NCBI RefSeq assembly: GCF_001661495.1
Contig: NZ_BDDT01000002.1
Location: 1 to 64,000 of the forward strand
From: Pseudoalteromonas prydzensis
GTDB lineage: Bacteria > Pseudomonadota > Gammaproteobacteria > Enterobacterales > Alteromonadaceae
Direction: 5' to 3'
DNA: 64,000 nucleotides
The notes below the pieces were generated by a model, which saw nothing but the letters and a program-made list of their open reading frames with translations, did not search any database and was not told the DNA's origin. How positions within the stretch are numbered: the stretch's first letter is position 1; every line of letters begins with the position of its first letter. Position numbers and translations under genes: made by a program. This document shows positions 36,422 to 46,640 of the stretch, one piece after another.

Positions 36422-36450
36422 AAAACGCCCAGCATGTGCTGGGCGTTTTT
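36422..36450. terminator. Bidirectional terminator
   Basis: AAAACGCCCAGCA/TGCTGGGCGTTTTT is a strong GC-rich hairpin flanked by A- and T-tracts. It lies between the convergent ends of ygiQ and the S9 peptidase gene and can serve both. Confidence 0.93.
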
Positions 36451-36459
36451 GTTTATAGC

Positions 36460-39234
36460 TTATTCTTCAACGAAAGCTTCGCCTTCAGTCATCCACTTAG
36501 CGGCTGGTTTGCCTTTTAAGTAGTGATCAAAGTACTGCATCATCCGAATTGAAAAATCCACTTGGTTCGGGAATTTCTTTAAGTGATGTGGTTCACCTTC
36601 GTACTGCAAGAATGTAGCGTCTTTACCTGCACGGCGCAGCGCTAAATAATATTGCACGCCTTCGTGCCATGGCACAGCATCATCTTTATCACCAAACATG
36701 ATTAAAATCGGTGTATTTACTTTATCTGCAAAGAATACCGGTGAGTTTTCAATATATAGCTCTGGTGCTTCAAATAAGGTTTTACCGATACGGCTTTGTC
36801 CAGTTTCATACTGGAATTGACGCGCTAAGCCTGATTTTAAACGAATACCGCTGTAGGCACTGGTCATATTAGACACTGGTGCACCCGATACGACGGCTTT
36901 AAACATATCGGTTTGAGTGATCATAAAGGCACTTTGATAGCCCGCCCAAGAGTGACCTTGCAGGCCAATTTTATCAGGATCCGCAATACCTAAATCAATC
37001 AGCTTTTGCGTGGCATTGATCATGGTTTGGGTTGATGATTTACCAGGGTGACCGATTTCAAAACGAATATCTGGTAAGAAAATCGCATAGCCGTTTGAGG
37101 TAAACATAGGGAAGTTAGGGCGGTGGTTTAATTCCATTGCCGGGAAGTCATACATGCGTTGGCTCATATAACGGTAAAAGTACACGACTACTGGCACTTT
37201 ATCGCCTTTTTTATAGCCCGCAGGTTTAATTAACACCCCTTGTAAGTCTTCACCATCAAAGCCTTTATAGCTAATGAGTTCAGGTTTTTGACCCCATGCA
37301 AAATCTTTCACTTGTGGGTTTAAATCAGTAACGCGTTTTGCTTTGTTAAAGCTAAAATCGCTTTGATAAAAATCAGGGAATTGCTGATATGTTTGCTCGG
37401 TAAATAAATATTTATCGGCGTGTTTCGCTTTTTTCACTACATCAAAGCGTTTTTTGCCGCTTAATACTTTACTAACAGAGTTATCGGCAAGATTAAGTTT
37501 AGCTATCTCTGTTTGTTTTTGCTGTAAGTTTGTAGCGCTTAGTAATAAAGTTTCATCTTGCTTGAAGCCAACTTGGTCTTTATCAAGTTTGATCACCCGA
37601 TACTGGGTATTACTTGCTTTACCATTGGTTAAGCGGGTGGCTTTGAGGGTGTTAACGTCAAACGCCCAGATATCGTATTTGCTATAAACTAGCACTTGGC
37701 TACTGTCGTTTAGCCAACCTGCAACACCATACCCAGGTTGTGCAGATGGGTAGTCGTGTTTGTCATCAGCAAATGTGGCTTGAATAGCTTTAGTTAAAGT
37801 ACTGACTTTATTGTTGCTTAAGTCTTTAAGCTGTACTTGGCTATCTTTAAAGTAAGTAGCGTATTGGCCATTTGGCGACAGGCTAGGTCTAAACGGGTAG
37901 TCATTGACAATCGTTTTCCGCTCGCCACTTTGTACATTTACCGAATAATAGTCAGCAAAAAAACCACCGTACATAATGCGCTCAAGATAAGGTAGGTTCG
38001 ATGAGCCAAGAAGTGCGGTGCGGTTGTTGGTGTTAAGCGCCAAGTCTGGCATGCTAGTGTTGCTTAGCTGCGCAATTTGCTTACCATTAAGGTGATAAAC
38101 GGCTTGATAATGGCGATTCTTGTTGGTTTCGTTCCATTGTTGTTGTTCGCGGGGTTTAATTTCGGCATCGTTGTTATGCCAAACATTAAGGCCTTTTTGC
38201 TCGCGTATTGTATCGTAATCAAACAATGAGGCTTGATCCGTGTATTTTTTTTCTTTAACTTTTGCCGCTAATTTAGGGTGATTCTCAAAGTATAAACGTT
38301 CGCCATCTTCAGACCATTCTAGTGCCGCCGTTTTGCCGATAGTCCAGCTTTTTTCAGGCGAGCTAATGTCTGTAAGTTGTTCGTTTTGCCATAGCTTTAA
38401 TTGGTAGTCACGACGACGCTTATCGTCATTCACATAATTACCAAGTGTAAATGCGGCAATGTTTTTAGTTGGATGCCAAGCTATTTTATTTGCCACAACC
38501 CCAGGCTCATCAATTAATACACTTGTTGCAAAGGTATTATTTAATGTAATTAACGCAACTTGGTTATCGCTGCCATCAGGGTAGCTTTGGCTAACAAGCA
38601 GCTCGTTAGCTGTGCTATTAAAAGCATAACTAAACACACTGTTTATTGTATGGGTGGTTTTATCTTTTAAATTTACTACGACTAAGTCAAATACTTTGTC
38701 TTTTTTATCTGGTTTGATTTCGCTGGATTTATCTGTGTTCTTAGCGTCATCGCTATCTGTACTTGCATCGTCTTTATCGGCTTTTTTATCTAGGCGATAC
38801 GCTAACCAGTTACCATCATCAGTAAGTTGATAGTCTTTAACGTGTTCAAAAAGCTGTTGCTCGGCGGTGGCTGTATTAACTAAAACCAAATTATTTTTAA
38901 GGGTGTCTTTGTTTTTACTGGTTTCTTTTTCAAGCAAAGTAGGGACCTGAGTAAAGGCTACCCAGTTGGCTGCTTTATTGATGGTAGGTTTAGTGCCGCG
39001 CTCAATTTCGGCAAGCAGTTTATTACTGTTTAAAGTATAAACTTGGCCTGTTGCATCGCCGCGATATGGTGTGGCACTAAAACTGAGTATTTCGCCATTT
39101 TCAGATAATTGTGTTGCTTTAGCGGTTTTAAAGTCGAATACATTTTTAAATTGTAGCGCATCTTTTGCATGGCTTGCTGCGCTACTAAGGCTTGCAACGA
39201 GGGCAAGGCTCAGTAAGGAAAGTTGGGCTTTCAT
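36460..39234 (-). CDS. S9 family prolyl-oligopeptidase-like peptidase
   Basis: A 924-residue exported serine peptidase of the S9 (prolyl oligopeptidase / DPP-IV / acylaminoacyl peptidase) family. A signal peptide ends near SHAKD. A long beta-propeller region (about 60-650) is followed by an alpha/beta-hydrolase domain with the triad Ser in GHSWAGY (near 764), Asp in FGDKDDAVPW (near 853) and His in EPHHLKK (near 882). A charged Asp/Lys-rich loop (about 155-180) is unusual but in frame. It probably trims peptides in the periplasm. It is a single gene. Confidence 0.9.
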   Translation of the reverse strand: MKAQLSLLSLALVASLSSAASHAKDALQFKNVFDFKTAKATQLSENGEILSFSATPYRGDATGQVYTLNSNKLLAEIERGTKPTINKAANWVAFTQVPTLLEKETSKNKDTLKNNLVLVNTATAEQQLFEHVKDYQLTDDGNWLAYRLDKKADKDDASTDSDDAKNTDKSSEIKPDKKDKVFDLVVVNLKDKTTHTINSVFSYAFNSTANELLVSQSYPDGSDNQVALITLNNTFATSVLIDEPGVVANKIAWHPTKNIAAFTLGNYVNDDKRRRDYQLKLWQNEQLTDISSPEKSWTIGKTAALEWSEDGERLYFENHPKLAAKVKEKKYTDQASLFDYDTIREQKGLNVWHNNDAEIKPREQQQWNETNKNRHYQAVYHLNGKQIAQLSNTSMPDLALNTNNRTALLGSSNLPYLERIMYGGFFADYYSVNVQSGERKTIVNDYPFRPSLSPNGQYATYFKDSQVQLKDLSNNKVSTLTKAIQATFADDKHDYPSAQPGYGVAGWLNDSSQVLVYSKYDIWAFDVNTLKATRLTNGKASNTQYRVIKLDKDQVGFKQDETLLLSATNLQQKQTEIAKLNLADNSVSKVLSGKKRFDVVKKAKHADKYLFTEQTYQQFPDFYQSDFSFNKAKRVTDLNPQVKDFAWGQKPELISYKGFDGEDLQGVLIKPAGYKKGDKVPVVVYFYRYMSQRMYDFPAMELNHRPNFPMFTSNGYAIFLPDIRFEIGHPGKSSTQTMINATQKLIDLGIADPDKIGLQGHSWAGYQSAFMITQTDMFKAVVSGAPVSNMTSAYSGIRLKSGLARQFQYETGQSRIGKTLFEAPELYIENSPVFFADKVNTPILIMFGDKDDAVPWHEGVQYYLALRRAGKDATFLQYEGEPHHLKKFPNQVDFSIRMMQYFDHYLKGKPAAKWMTEGEAFVEE

Positions 39235-39376
39235 TATTTATTCTCTTGTTATTTAATCACCCCCATCATAACGGGTTTGTTAAACAATTCGAGTAGAAAC
39301 GATAAGCGGTCGAAAATCGAGGGTGAACTAAACCTTGCGAAGAAATTCGCAAGGCTGATGATTTTAGACTTAGGTG

Positions 39377-39964
39377 TTAAAGCCAGATCTTCTGCAGCTC
39401 AAGCCACTGCTTTTCAAACTGTGCGCTCGGCTTGGCTTTAAAGTCACTGCGTACGAATTGATTCATTTTGCCTTCGATATAGGCAAGTAAAAAGTTGGCT
39501 ATGGTTAGTTCATCACTTTGAAAGGTTTTACCTTCGCGCAGCTTTCGCTCACGTAGTACTTGTTTTAGCTGAGTTTCAAGCTTTTCAAACAAACCTTGTA
39601 CACGCTCACGTAAACGTTCTTGTTCACCTTGTAGGGCGTCACCTGTTAAAATGCGGGTGATGCCCGGGTTTTTTTCGGCGAAGGCTAATAGTAATAATAA
39701 AATGTTATAGATACGGCTCTGCGTCTCTTTTTCATTTTCAAGAATCAAGTTAATACGCGAAAGTAATGTGTCTTCAATAAATTCTATTAAGCCTTCAAAC
39801 ATCCGTGCTTTACTAGGAAAATGACGATATAGCGCTGCTTCAGATACGCCCACTTCAGCAGCTAATTTTGCTGTTGTAATACGTTGACCTGGGCTGGTTT
39901 CTAACATCTGTGCGAGTGCTTGTAGTATTTGCTCTTTGCGATTACTTCTTTTTGTCGCAGGCAT
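39377..39964 (-). CDS. slmA: Nucleoid occlusion factor SlmA
   Basis: A 195-residue TetR-family DNA-binding protein that blocks FtsZ assembly over the nucleoid. It has the SlmA HTH ([33 protein letters not shown]) and the C-terminal domain with [13 protein letters not shown] and [21 protein letters not shown], closely following the enterobacterial protein. The ATG at 39964 is chosen because AAGGA then has a 6-nt spacing. Placement beside coaBC is a common gammaproteobacterial order. Confidence 0.95.
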   Translation of the reverse strand: MPATKRSNRKEQILQALAQMLETSPGQRITTAKLAAEVGVSEAALYRHFPSKARMFEGLIEFIEDTLLSRINLILENEKETQSRIYNILLLLLAFAEKNPGITRILTGDALQGEQERLRERVQGLFEKLETQLKQVLRERKLREGKTFQSDELTIANFLLAYIEGKMNQFVRSDFKAKPSAQFEKQWLELQKIWL

Positions 39965-40079
39965 GAACATTCCTTTCTTTTATAATAATTTACTTAGCTT
40001 TTGTGGTTGAATACCACTCACTTTTTAAACAAGCGATTAAGGCTATGTTAATGTTTTATTCAGCTTCTTGCCAGCCTTT

Positions 40080-41297
40080 TTACAACCGTTTCGCAAGCTC
40101 AGTCATTACACTCAGCGCTAGTGCGCTTTTGGTATCAATAGCTAATTCTTTTTGCTTATTGTGCCAGAATAATGTTAAAGCATTATGATCTGAATTAAAG
40201 CCAAGGCCATTTTGTGAAACATCATTAGCGCAGATCATATCTAAGTTTTTATTTGCCAGTTTACCTTTGGCGTAACTGGCAACGTCTTGTGTTTCAGCGG
40301 CAAAGCCTACGGTATATGGACGTCCTTCAGTTAGGTTGGCAACGGCTGCAATCACATCTGGATTTTTTACTAATGTAAGAGTTAGCTCATCGCCTTGTTT
40401 TTTCATTTTTTGCTCAGCAACGGCAGCAGCGCGGTAGTCAGCAACGGCGGCACAGCCAATAAAGGCATCTGATTGAGGGGCAAAAATAAGGGCTTGTTCA
40501 AGTAATTGCTCAGCACTTTCTATTTTTATAAGGTTAGCCCCAGCCGGTGCGGCGATTGTCACAGGGCCTGAAATTAAATTAACTTTAGCGCCTAATGATA
40601 AGGCTGCTTGCGCTAACGCGTAGCCCATTTTTCCTGAGCTGTGATTCGAGATAAAACGTACTGGATCGAGCGCTTCGCGAGTTGGCCCTGCGGTTATTGT
40701 AATGGTTTTACCCGCCAGCAGCTGTGGCTGTGCAGGTTGTGTGCATAAAGCAACCAGTTCATGGGGTTCTAACATACGTCCTGCGCCTACATCGCCACAG
40801 GCTTGCTCGCCTTTTCCTGGGCCCCAAATCACAATATCGCGCTGCGCTAAAGTTGCTAAATTAGCTTGTGTAGCTGGGTGAGCATACATTTGCTGATTCA
40901 TCGCTGGCGCAACGGCTACTTTAGCTGGTGTGGCTAATAACAAGGTAGTGAGTAAGTCATCGGCAATGCCTGCGGCCATTTTAGCAATTATGTTGCTGGT
41001 GGCTGGTGCTACTAAAATTAAATCAGCCCATTTTGCAAATTCAATATGGCCCATAGCGGCTTCAGCAGAGGGGTCGAGCAAAGAGTCTGATACCATTTCA
41101 CCACTGACCGCTTGCATGGTAAGTGGAGTAATGAAATGTTTGGCTGATTCAGTCATCACTACTTTGACATCACAACCGTGGTCTTTTAAACGCCTAACTA
41201 GTTCGGCACATTTATAAGCGGCAATACCACCACTGATCCCCAGTACAATTTTTTTATTTGCTAGTTCTGTAGGTAAATTGGTCATTAACTTTGTCAT
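40080..41297 (-). CDS. coaBC: Bifunctional phosphopantothenoylcysteine decarboxylase/synthase CoaBC
   Basis: A 405-residue bifunctional enzyme (Dfp) of coenzyme A synthesis. The N-terminal CoaC flavoprotein domain ([22 protein letters not shown], the active-site His in [16 protein letters not shown]) decarboxylates the cysteine adduct. The C-terminal CoaB domain ([39 protein letters not shown]) joins cysteine to 4'-phosphopantothenate. The start is set at the ATG at 41297; an in-frame TTG lies further upstream. It is divergent from radC, as in many gammaproteobacteria. Confidence 0.95.
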   Translation of the reverse strand: MTKLMTNLPTELANKKIVLGISGGIAAYKCAELVRRLKDHGCDVKVVMTESAKHFITPLTMQAVSGEMVSDSLLDPSAEAAMGHIEFAKWADLILVAPATSNIIAKMAAGIADDLLTTLLLATPAKVAVAPAMNQQMYAHPATQANLATLAQRDIVIWGPGKGEQACGDVGAGRMLEPHELVALCTQPAQPQLLAGKTITITAGPTREALDPVRFISNHSSGKMGYALAQAALSLGAKVNLISGPVTIAAPAGANLIKIESAEQLLEQALIFAPQSDAFIGCAAVADYRAAAVAEQKMKKQGDELTLTLVKNPDVIAAVANLTEGRPYTVGFAAETQDVASYAKGKLANKNLDMICANDVSQNGLGFNSDHNALTLFWHNKQKELAIDTKSALALSVMTELAKRL

Positions 41298-41451
41298 ACT
41301 CTGCTGAAACTCTTTGTCGATATGCGCTAACGATAGCAAATCTTTGTGCTGCGGACGAAGTTTTAATAGGGAATTTTATTGGAAGTTAACAGGCGAAATT
41401 TTATTTTTGCATTACAGTTAGAAGATAAGATTACTTTTCAGGGACGAAATA

Positions 41452-42126
41452 ATGCAATTGACCTCTTTACCAACTAGCCAGCGGCCACGCGAAAAGTTAT
41501 TAGCCAAAGGGGCTAAGTCGTTAAGTGATGCTGAGTTATTAGCCATATTTTTGCGCACCGGTTTGCCAGGTATGAATGTTGTTGAGCTTGCGCAGCATTT
41601 GATGACACAAAATCGAACCTTACATAATTTATTTAATGCATCCCTTGATGATTTTTGCGCACAAAAAGGCTTAGGGACAGCCAAGTTTGTACAATTACAA
41701 GCTGTGCTGGAGTTGAGTCGTCGCTATATGATGGAACAATGTCAGCGGGATGCCGTATTTAATTCCCCCCAATCAGTGTATGACTATTTAACCCTTGAAC
41801 TGCGTGGGTTACAGCAAGAAGTGTTTATGGTGTTGTACTTAGATAGTCAGAATCGCTTAATAAAAGAGGAAACGCTTTTTTACGGCACAATTAACGCCGC
41901 ATCAGTTTATCCGCGTGAAGTACTCAAGGCTGCATTGAAAAATAATGCGGCGGCGCTAATTTTGGCACATAATCATCCCTCCGGAATTGCTGAACCTAGT
42001 CAAGCTGACAAATTAATTACCACTAAATTACAGCAAGCTTTACAATTAGTTGATATAAATATTTTAGATCACATCATTGTTGGCGGCGATAATTGCGTTT
42101 CGTTCGCAGAACGAGGCTTGATTTAA
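41452..42126 (+). CDS. radC: JAB/MPN-domain protein RadC
   Basis: A 224-residue RadC/YicR family protein: an N-terminal helix-hairpin-helix part ([30 protein letters not shown]) and a C-terminal JAB/MPN metalloprotease-like domain with the JAMM residues [18 protein letters not shown]. The cellular role is unresolved; early claims for DNA repair were not upheld. It lies between coaBC and rpmB as is usual in this class, so it is a housekeeping copy, not an island gene. Confidence 0.93.
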   Translation: MQLTSLPTSQRPREKLLAKGAKSLSDAELLAIFLRTGLPGMNVVELAQHLMTQNRTLHNLFNASLDDFCAQKGLGTAKFVQLQAVLELSRRYMMEQCQRDAVFNSPQSVYDYLTLELRGLQQEVFMVLYLDSQNRLIKEETLFYGTINAASVYPREVLKAALKNNAAALILAHNHPSGIAEPSQADKLITTKLQQALQLVDINILDHIIVGGDNCVSFAERGLI

Positions 42127-42286
42127 GTGCATTCAAATCACTAAGCGTGTTAAAAATGAGCGGTTTAGCACTTATTTGCAAATTAGTTTAATTTAAATGC
42201 AGTTTTTGCTTTCCCTAAGGGCATTCGATCTTTATAATTAGCCGCTATCAAATTTACACATGAGCTGATTGGATTAGATCAATCAC

Positions 42287-42315
42287 TTGATCTTTGCCTG
42301 TATAAGCTGTATAAA
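42287..42315 (+). promoter_or_regulatory. Probable sigma-70 promoter for rpmB-rpmG
   Basis: TTGATC and TATAAA are separated by 17 bp in the 276-bp gap upstream of rpmB, a good fit to -35/-10 boxes. It would give a leader of about 80 nt. No other gene is seen in this gap. Confidence 0.5.
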
Positions 42316-42402
42316 GAGCGCCCTTCGATTTATCCCTGGGGCACAAAATACATAGCCTAGGGGAAAATTAAGCTCGAGCGAAGTTATTGGAGATATATAG
42401 AC

Positions 42403-42639
42403 ATGTCTAAAGTATGTCAAGTTACAGGTAAGCGTCCTGCGGTTGGTAATCACCGTTCACACGCGAGAAACGCGACTAGACGTCGTTTCCTACCTAACCT
42501 ACAAACACACCGTTTTTGGGTTGAAAGTGAAAAACGTTTTGTAACATTACGCACTACTACTAAAGGTATGCGTATTATCGATAAAAAAGGCATCGACACG
42601 GTTCTTACTGAAATCCGTGCTCGCGGCGAAAAAGTTTAA
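42403..42639 (+). CDS. rpmB: Ribosomal protein bL28
   Basis: A 78-residue basic protein, the large-subunit protein bL28. The opening [28 protein letters not shown] and the tail with [12 protein letters not shown] are those of the gammaproteobacterial protein. It is followed by rpmG after 11 bp in the conserved two-gene operon. It starts with ATG. Confidence 0.98.
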   Translation: MSKVCQVTGKRPAVGNHRSHARNATRRRFLPNLQTHRFWVESEKRFVTLRTTTKGMRIIDKKGIDTVLTEIRARGEKV

Positions 42640-42650
42640 GGACCTGAGTC

Positions 42651-42806
42651 ATGCGTGATAAGATCCGTTTAGTTTCTACAGCTGGTACTGGTTTTTTCTA
42701 CACTACCGACAAGAACAAGCGTAACATGCCGGAAAAAATGGAAATCAAAAAGTTTGATCCAAAAATCCGTAAACATGTTCTTTTCAAAGAAGCTAAAATC
42801 AAGTAA
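42651..42806 (+). CDS. rpmG: Ribosomal protein bL33
   Basis: A 51-residue protein: begins [20 protein letters not shown], contains [20 protein letters not shown] and ends in EAKIK. These match bL33 of proteobacteria in full length; it lacks the zinc-binding CxxC pairs of the C+ type. It is the second gene of the rpmB-rpmG operon, and a strong terminator follows 22 bp after the stop. Confidence 0.98.
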
Positions 42807-42828
42807 TTTTAGTTTTCTATGAATATCA

Positions 42829-42854
42829 AAAACCCAGCCTAGGCTGGGTTTTTT
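42829..42854 (+). terminator. Terminator of rpmB-rpmG
   Basis: AAACCCAGCCT/AGGCTGGGTTTTTT is a perfect GC-rich hairpin with a U-tract just after rpmG. Confidence 0.95.
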
Positions 42855-42890
42855 GTTTTAAATTGGCCGTCAGTCTCGAGCTTCAGATAT

Positions 42891-42922
42891 AAAAAAACCT
42901 TGCAGGCAAAACCCACAAGGTT
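42891..42922 (-). terminator. Terminator of fbp
   Basis: Read on the minus strand, AACCTTG pairs with CAAGGTT around a 13-nt loop and is followed by a seven-base T-tract. It lies 24 bp after the fbp stop codon. Confidence 0.8.
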
Positions 42923-42945
42923 ATATTTTCACAGCTTACAGCTAG

Positions 42946-43914
42946 TTACTTATGATATCCCAAACAAGTCTCTACTTCGTTTTTCGAACCTAAAATCACT
43001 GCTACCCGTTGATGAATGGCATCAGGTTGAATGTCCATAATGCGATCAGTACCAGTTGATGCAATACCGCCGGCTTGTTCGATTAGCATCGCCATTGGGT
43101 TAGCTTCGTAAAGTAGGCGCAGTTTATTTGGTTTGTTTGGATCTTTAGTGTCGGTAGGGTAGGTAAAAATACCACCGCGACATAATACACGATGCACATC
43201 GCCGACCATGGCGGCAATCCAGCGCATGTTGAAGTTACGCGCTCGTGGGCCTGTGTCACCAGCGATTAAGTCATTAATGTAGTTTTGCATCGCCGGTTGC
43301 CAGTGGCGTTGATTTGACGCATTGATGGCATATTCGTTGGTATCAACAGGCACTTGGGCAAAATCTTGGGTTAGTAAAAAGGTGCCGTGCGTTTTATCTA
43401 GTGTAAAGAAGCGTGTGCCTTTACCTGTGGTTAGCGCAAGTACAGTTGATGGGCCATATAAAACATACCCCGCCGCAACTTGGTTTTTACCCGGCTGCAT
43501 AAAGATACTTTGATCTGCTGGATCAGAGCCTTCAGGCGCTTCCATGATAGAGAAAATCGTGCCGACCAATGAATTGATGTCTGTGTTTGACGAGCCATCT
43601 AATGGGTCAAAAGCCACGATATATTTAGCGTCTGGGTTACCGGCAACAGTGTAATCTTCTTCTTCTGAGGCGATGGCTTTTACGTAGCCTGATTCCAGTA
43701 ATATATCTTTTAACAGTTGGTTAGTTAGCACGTCGAGTTTCTTTTGTGTCTCGCCTTGGATGTTTTCATCAAGTGTGGAACCGAGTACACCCGATAGGGC
43801 ACCTTGGCCTACGCGAAAAGAAATTTCCTTACAAGCTGCTAAAACTGTTCGGATCAATGAGATTAGTTCTCTTGGGCAACCGTCTTCAAGTAATACTGGA
43901 GGTAGTCTACGCAT
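42946..43914 (-). CDS. fbp: Fructose-1,6-bisphosphatase class I
   Basis: A 322-residue gluconeogenic enzyme that hydrolyses fructose-1,6-bisphosphate to fructose-6-phosphate. Class I metal-site motifs are present: SEEED (near 88), [10 protein letters not shown] (near 110) and the C-terminal [17 protein letters not shown]. It is the only fbp in the window. It is transcribed as a single gene, with its own terminator. Confidence 0.96.
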   Translation of the reverse strand: MRRLPPVLLEDGCPRELISLIRTVLAACKEISFRVGQGALSGVLGSTLDENIQGETQKKLDVLTNQLLKDILLESGYVKAIASEEEDYTVAGNPDAKYIVAFDPLDGSSNTDINSLVGTIFSIMEAPEGSDPADQSIFMQPGKNQVAAGYVLYGPSTVLALTTGKGTRFFTLDKTHGTFLLTQDFAQVPVDTNEYAINASNQRHWQPAMQNYINDLIAGDTGPRARNFNMRWIAAMVGDVHRVLCRGGIFTYPTDTKDPNKPNKLRLLYEANPMAMLIEQAGGIASTGTDRIMDIQPDAIHQRVAVILGSKNEVETCLGYHK

Positions 43915-44076
43915 TCTATTTTCCTGATAACGTTCTGAGCTGAAATGATCATAAGGGTGAGAGGGATCATTAAAGCAAGCGCTGAATTTCGTCTTAAATA
44001 ACTGTATTTTAGGTGCAATATCCTATACTGGAGACACCTTGAAAGTATTTAAAACGCGAATAACAAAGATAAGATT

Positions 44077-46506
44077 ATGCAAAAAATACCATCGATACGT
44101 TACATACTCTTTACTGTGTTGCTGACTATGATAACCCAAGCGCACGCAGCAATTAAGTCTATTAATGATTTTACTGAACAAATGAATCATTTTCCGGGCT
44201 ATTTTTCTTTTTATTATGATACTCAAAATGGCAAAATCTACTTAAAAGTAGATAAACTCGAACAGCAGTTTCTATTGCAGCAAAGCCTACCTTATGGAGT
44301 TGGCTCAAATGATATTGGTCTTGACCGTGGTCAATTGGGTAATACGCATTTAGTGCAGTTTGAACGCTTTGGTGACAAAGTGATGCTGCGAGCAATTAAT
44401 ACTTATTACCGCGCAAATACGACCAATAAAGCAGAGCAAAAAAGTATTCAAGAAGCGTTTGCTTCAAGTATTTTAGCGGGCTTTAAAGTGGTGGCACAAA
44501 GCCCGCAAGCCGTACTGATTGATTACACGCCGTATTTATTAAGTGATGTGCATGGCGTGAGCCGAACGTTAGCTGCACGTAAGCAAGGTAGCTTTAGTCT
44601 TGATGAAAGTCGCAGTGCGGTAAATATGGACCGCTCTAAAGCCTTTATGAAAAACACCGAATTGGAAGCGGTATTGACCTTTAACGGTAGTCAACCTGGT
44701 GAATATATTCGTCAAGTTAGTGCAGATCCTTATGCGTTAACTGTGCATATGCATCACTCTTTAATTGAATTACCTGATGGCAATTACACACCTCGGGCAT
44801 TTCACCCGCAATCAGGTTATTGGAGTATTGAACATAAGGATTATGCTGCGCCATTAGATCAGTCTATGTCGGTACGTTATATCCCGCGTCATCGCCTTAG
44901 TAAAAAAGACCCAAGCTTACCAATTAGTGAACCGATTGAACCTATTACCTATTATTTAGATCCTGGCGTACCAGAGCCGGTAAAAACAGCATTACTCGAG
45001 GGGGCAAAATGGTGGGATGATGCCTTTGCTCAAGCTGGTTATAAAAATGCTTTTATTGTTAAAGTATTACCAGATAACGCAGATCCTATGGATATTCGTT
45101 ATAACGTGATCCAATGGGTGCATCGTGCAACCCGTGGTTGGTCATACGGAAGTTCAGTGATTGACCCGCGTACGGGTGAGATTTTAAAAGGCCATGTGAC
45201 CTTAGGCTCACTGCGTGTCCGCCAAGATATTTTAATTGCCGAAGCGCTAGCCGCTCCTTATTTACAAGGCAATGAAGTTGCTAAAACGTTGCAGGCGATG
45301 GCGCTTGATCGTATTCGTCAGTTAAGCGCCCATGAAATTGGCCACACTCTTGGTATTGCGCATAACTTCTCAGCGTCAGTAGCAGATCGTGCTTCTGTGA
45401 TGGATTACCCGCACCCATTAGTGGGCTTTAATGACAAAGGAAAGCTGGATGTTAGCCGTGGTTATGCGCATGGCATGGGGCAATGGGACAACCAAGTGAT
45501 CAAGTATGGTTACAGTGATTTTACTAATCTTGATGAAGCTGCCGAACTTGCTGCAATTTTAGCTGATAACCAAGCCAAAGGACTGGAGTTTATTTCCGAC
45601 AGTGACGCACGCGCTGCTGGTGGGGCGCATCCAACCGCTCACTTATGGGATAACGGTAGCTCTGCAAGCGAAGAGCTGTTAAGGGTGCTTAAAGTAAGAC
45701 AACAAGCATTGGCTAATTTTGGCATTAACAATATCAAGTTTGGTACTTCTTTATCGCAGCTTGAAGAAATGTTAGTACCACTGTATTTATTTCATCGTTA
45801 TCAAGTTGAATCAGCAGTAAAACTGATAGCAGGTGTTGATTATGATTACGAAGTGCGTGGGGAAGGCGCTGTCAAAGGTGCACAAGTGGTCGCTAAACAA
45901 ACTCAACAGCAAGCACTCAATGCGCTATTAACGACTTTAAATGCCGACAACTTGGTGCTACCAGAGTCAGTCTTAGCGTTAATTCCGCCGAAAGCGTATG
46001 GCGAATCGAAAAGCCGAGAAAGTGTTGTTGGCCGCACTGGGCTTACCCTTGATGCAATGGCGCTGCCTGAAGTCGCTGCACAGCATAGTTTGGGGTTATT
46101 ACTAAATAGCCAGCGGTTAAACCGTTTAGCGCAACAGCAAGCGCGTAGCGAGGCATTTTTTAGCTTGGATGAACTGCTTGAAAAAGTATATCAGCAGGTG
46201 TTTTTGAGCCAAAGTAAAAAGGGCATGGCAGGGAAGATCAAGCAACGAGTGCAATTACTTACCGCTAAGCAATTTGCTGACTTAGTGGCCAGTGATAAAG
46301 TGGCTCCAGAAGTGCAAGCTCAGTTGCGTTATTACTTAACAAAACTTGCTAAGGCCTATCAACAAGAATCGCTACTTAGCAGTGCGGATGTTGGCGAAAG
46401 CGCTTTTAAGCAATACTTAGCTGATCAAGTTAAACAATTCTTAACAACGGGTAATTGGCCTACAAACTTTAAAGCATTACCAATCCCTCCGGGCTCACCT
46501 ATTTAA
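44077..46506 (+). CDS. Zinc-dependent metalloprotease (DUF5117/DUF4953 type)
   Basis: An 809-residue exported protein. A signal peptide (about 1-24, ending TQAHA) is followed by a DUF5117-like domain and the metzincin zinc motif HEIGHTLGIAHN (about 419-430), then a Met-turn candidate VMDYPHP. Family members are periplasmic or outer-membrane peptidases of unknown substrate, frequent in Bacteroidetes and marine gammaproteobacteria. The length is normal and the Glu of HExxH is present, so it should be active. A REP-like pair lies just after the stop. Confidence 0.88.
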   Translation: MQKIPSIRYILFTVLLTMITQAHAAIKSINDFTEQMNHFPGYFSFYYDTQNGKIYLKVDKLEQQFLLQQSLPYGVGSNDIGLDRGQLGNTHLVQFERFGDKVMLRAINTYYRANTTNKAEQKSIQEAFASSILAGFKVVAQSPQAVLIDYTPYLLSDVHGVSRTLAARKQGSFSLDESRSAVNMDRSKAFMKNTELEAVLTFNGSQPGEYIRQVSADPYALTVHMHHSLIELPDGNYTPRAFHPQSGYWSIEHKDYAAPLDQSMSVRYIPRHRLSKKDPSLPISEPIEPITYYLDPGVPEPVKTALLEGAKWWDDAFAQAGYKNAFIVKVLPDNADPMDIRYNVIQWVHRATRGWSYGSSVIDPRTGEILKGHVTLGSLRVRQDILIAEALAAPYLQGNEVAKTLQAMALDRIRQLSAHEIGHTLGIAHNFSASVADRASVMDYPHPLVGFNDKGKLDVSRGYAHGMGQWDNQVIKYGYSDFTNLDEAAELAAILADNQAKGLEFISDSDARAAGGAHPTAHLWDNGSSASEELLRVLKVRQQALANFGINNIKFGTSLSQLEEMLVPLYLFHRYQVESAVKLIAGVDYDYEVRGEGAVKGAQVVAKQTQQQALNALLTTLNADNLVLPESVLALIPPKAYGESKSRESVVGRTGLTLDAMALPEVAAQHSLGLLLNSQRLNRLAQQQARSEAFFSLDELLEKVYQQVFLSQSKKGMAGKIKQRVQLLTAKQFADLVASDKVAPEVQAQLRYYLTKLAKAYQQESLLSSADVGESAFKQYLADQVKQFLTTGNWPTNFKALPIPPGSPI

Positions 46507-46508
46507 AT

Positions 46509-46569
46509 GTAGGCGCGGGTTTATCCCGCGTACTTGAGGCATCCAGGCGCGATGTAAAACCGCGCTTAC
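46509..46569. repeat. Inverted pair of REP-like elements
   Basis: GTAGGCGCGGGTTTATCCCGCG (46509-46530) and, on the opposite strand, GTAAGCGCGGTTTTACATCGCG (46548-46569) are two related palindromic units in inverted order, 17 bp apart. This is the build of REP/BIME elements, common at gene ends and mobilised by RAYT transposases. No RAYT gene lies in the window. Confidence 0.75.
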
Positions 46570-46640
46570 CATTTTTCTTGCATAAAACTGGTTTTTTGTT
46601 AACCTAGCCGCCTTCCATTTTTAGTCTTTTTGAGGTGTTT

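Noticed and set aside
41452..42126. radC as a defence or anti-restriction gene
   Set aside because: Island-borne RadC proteins exist, but this one is in the conserved coaBC-radC-rpmB neighbourhood outside the island.
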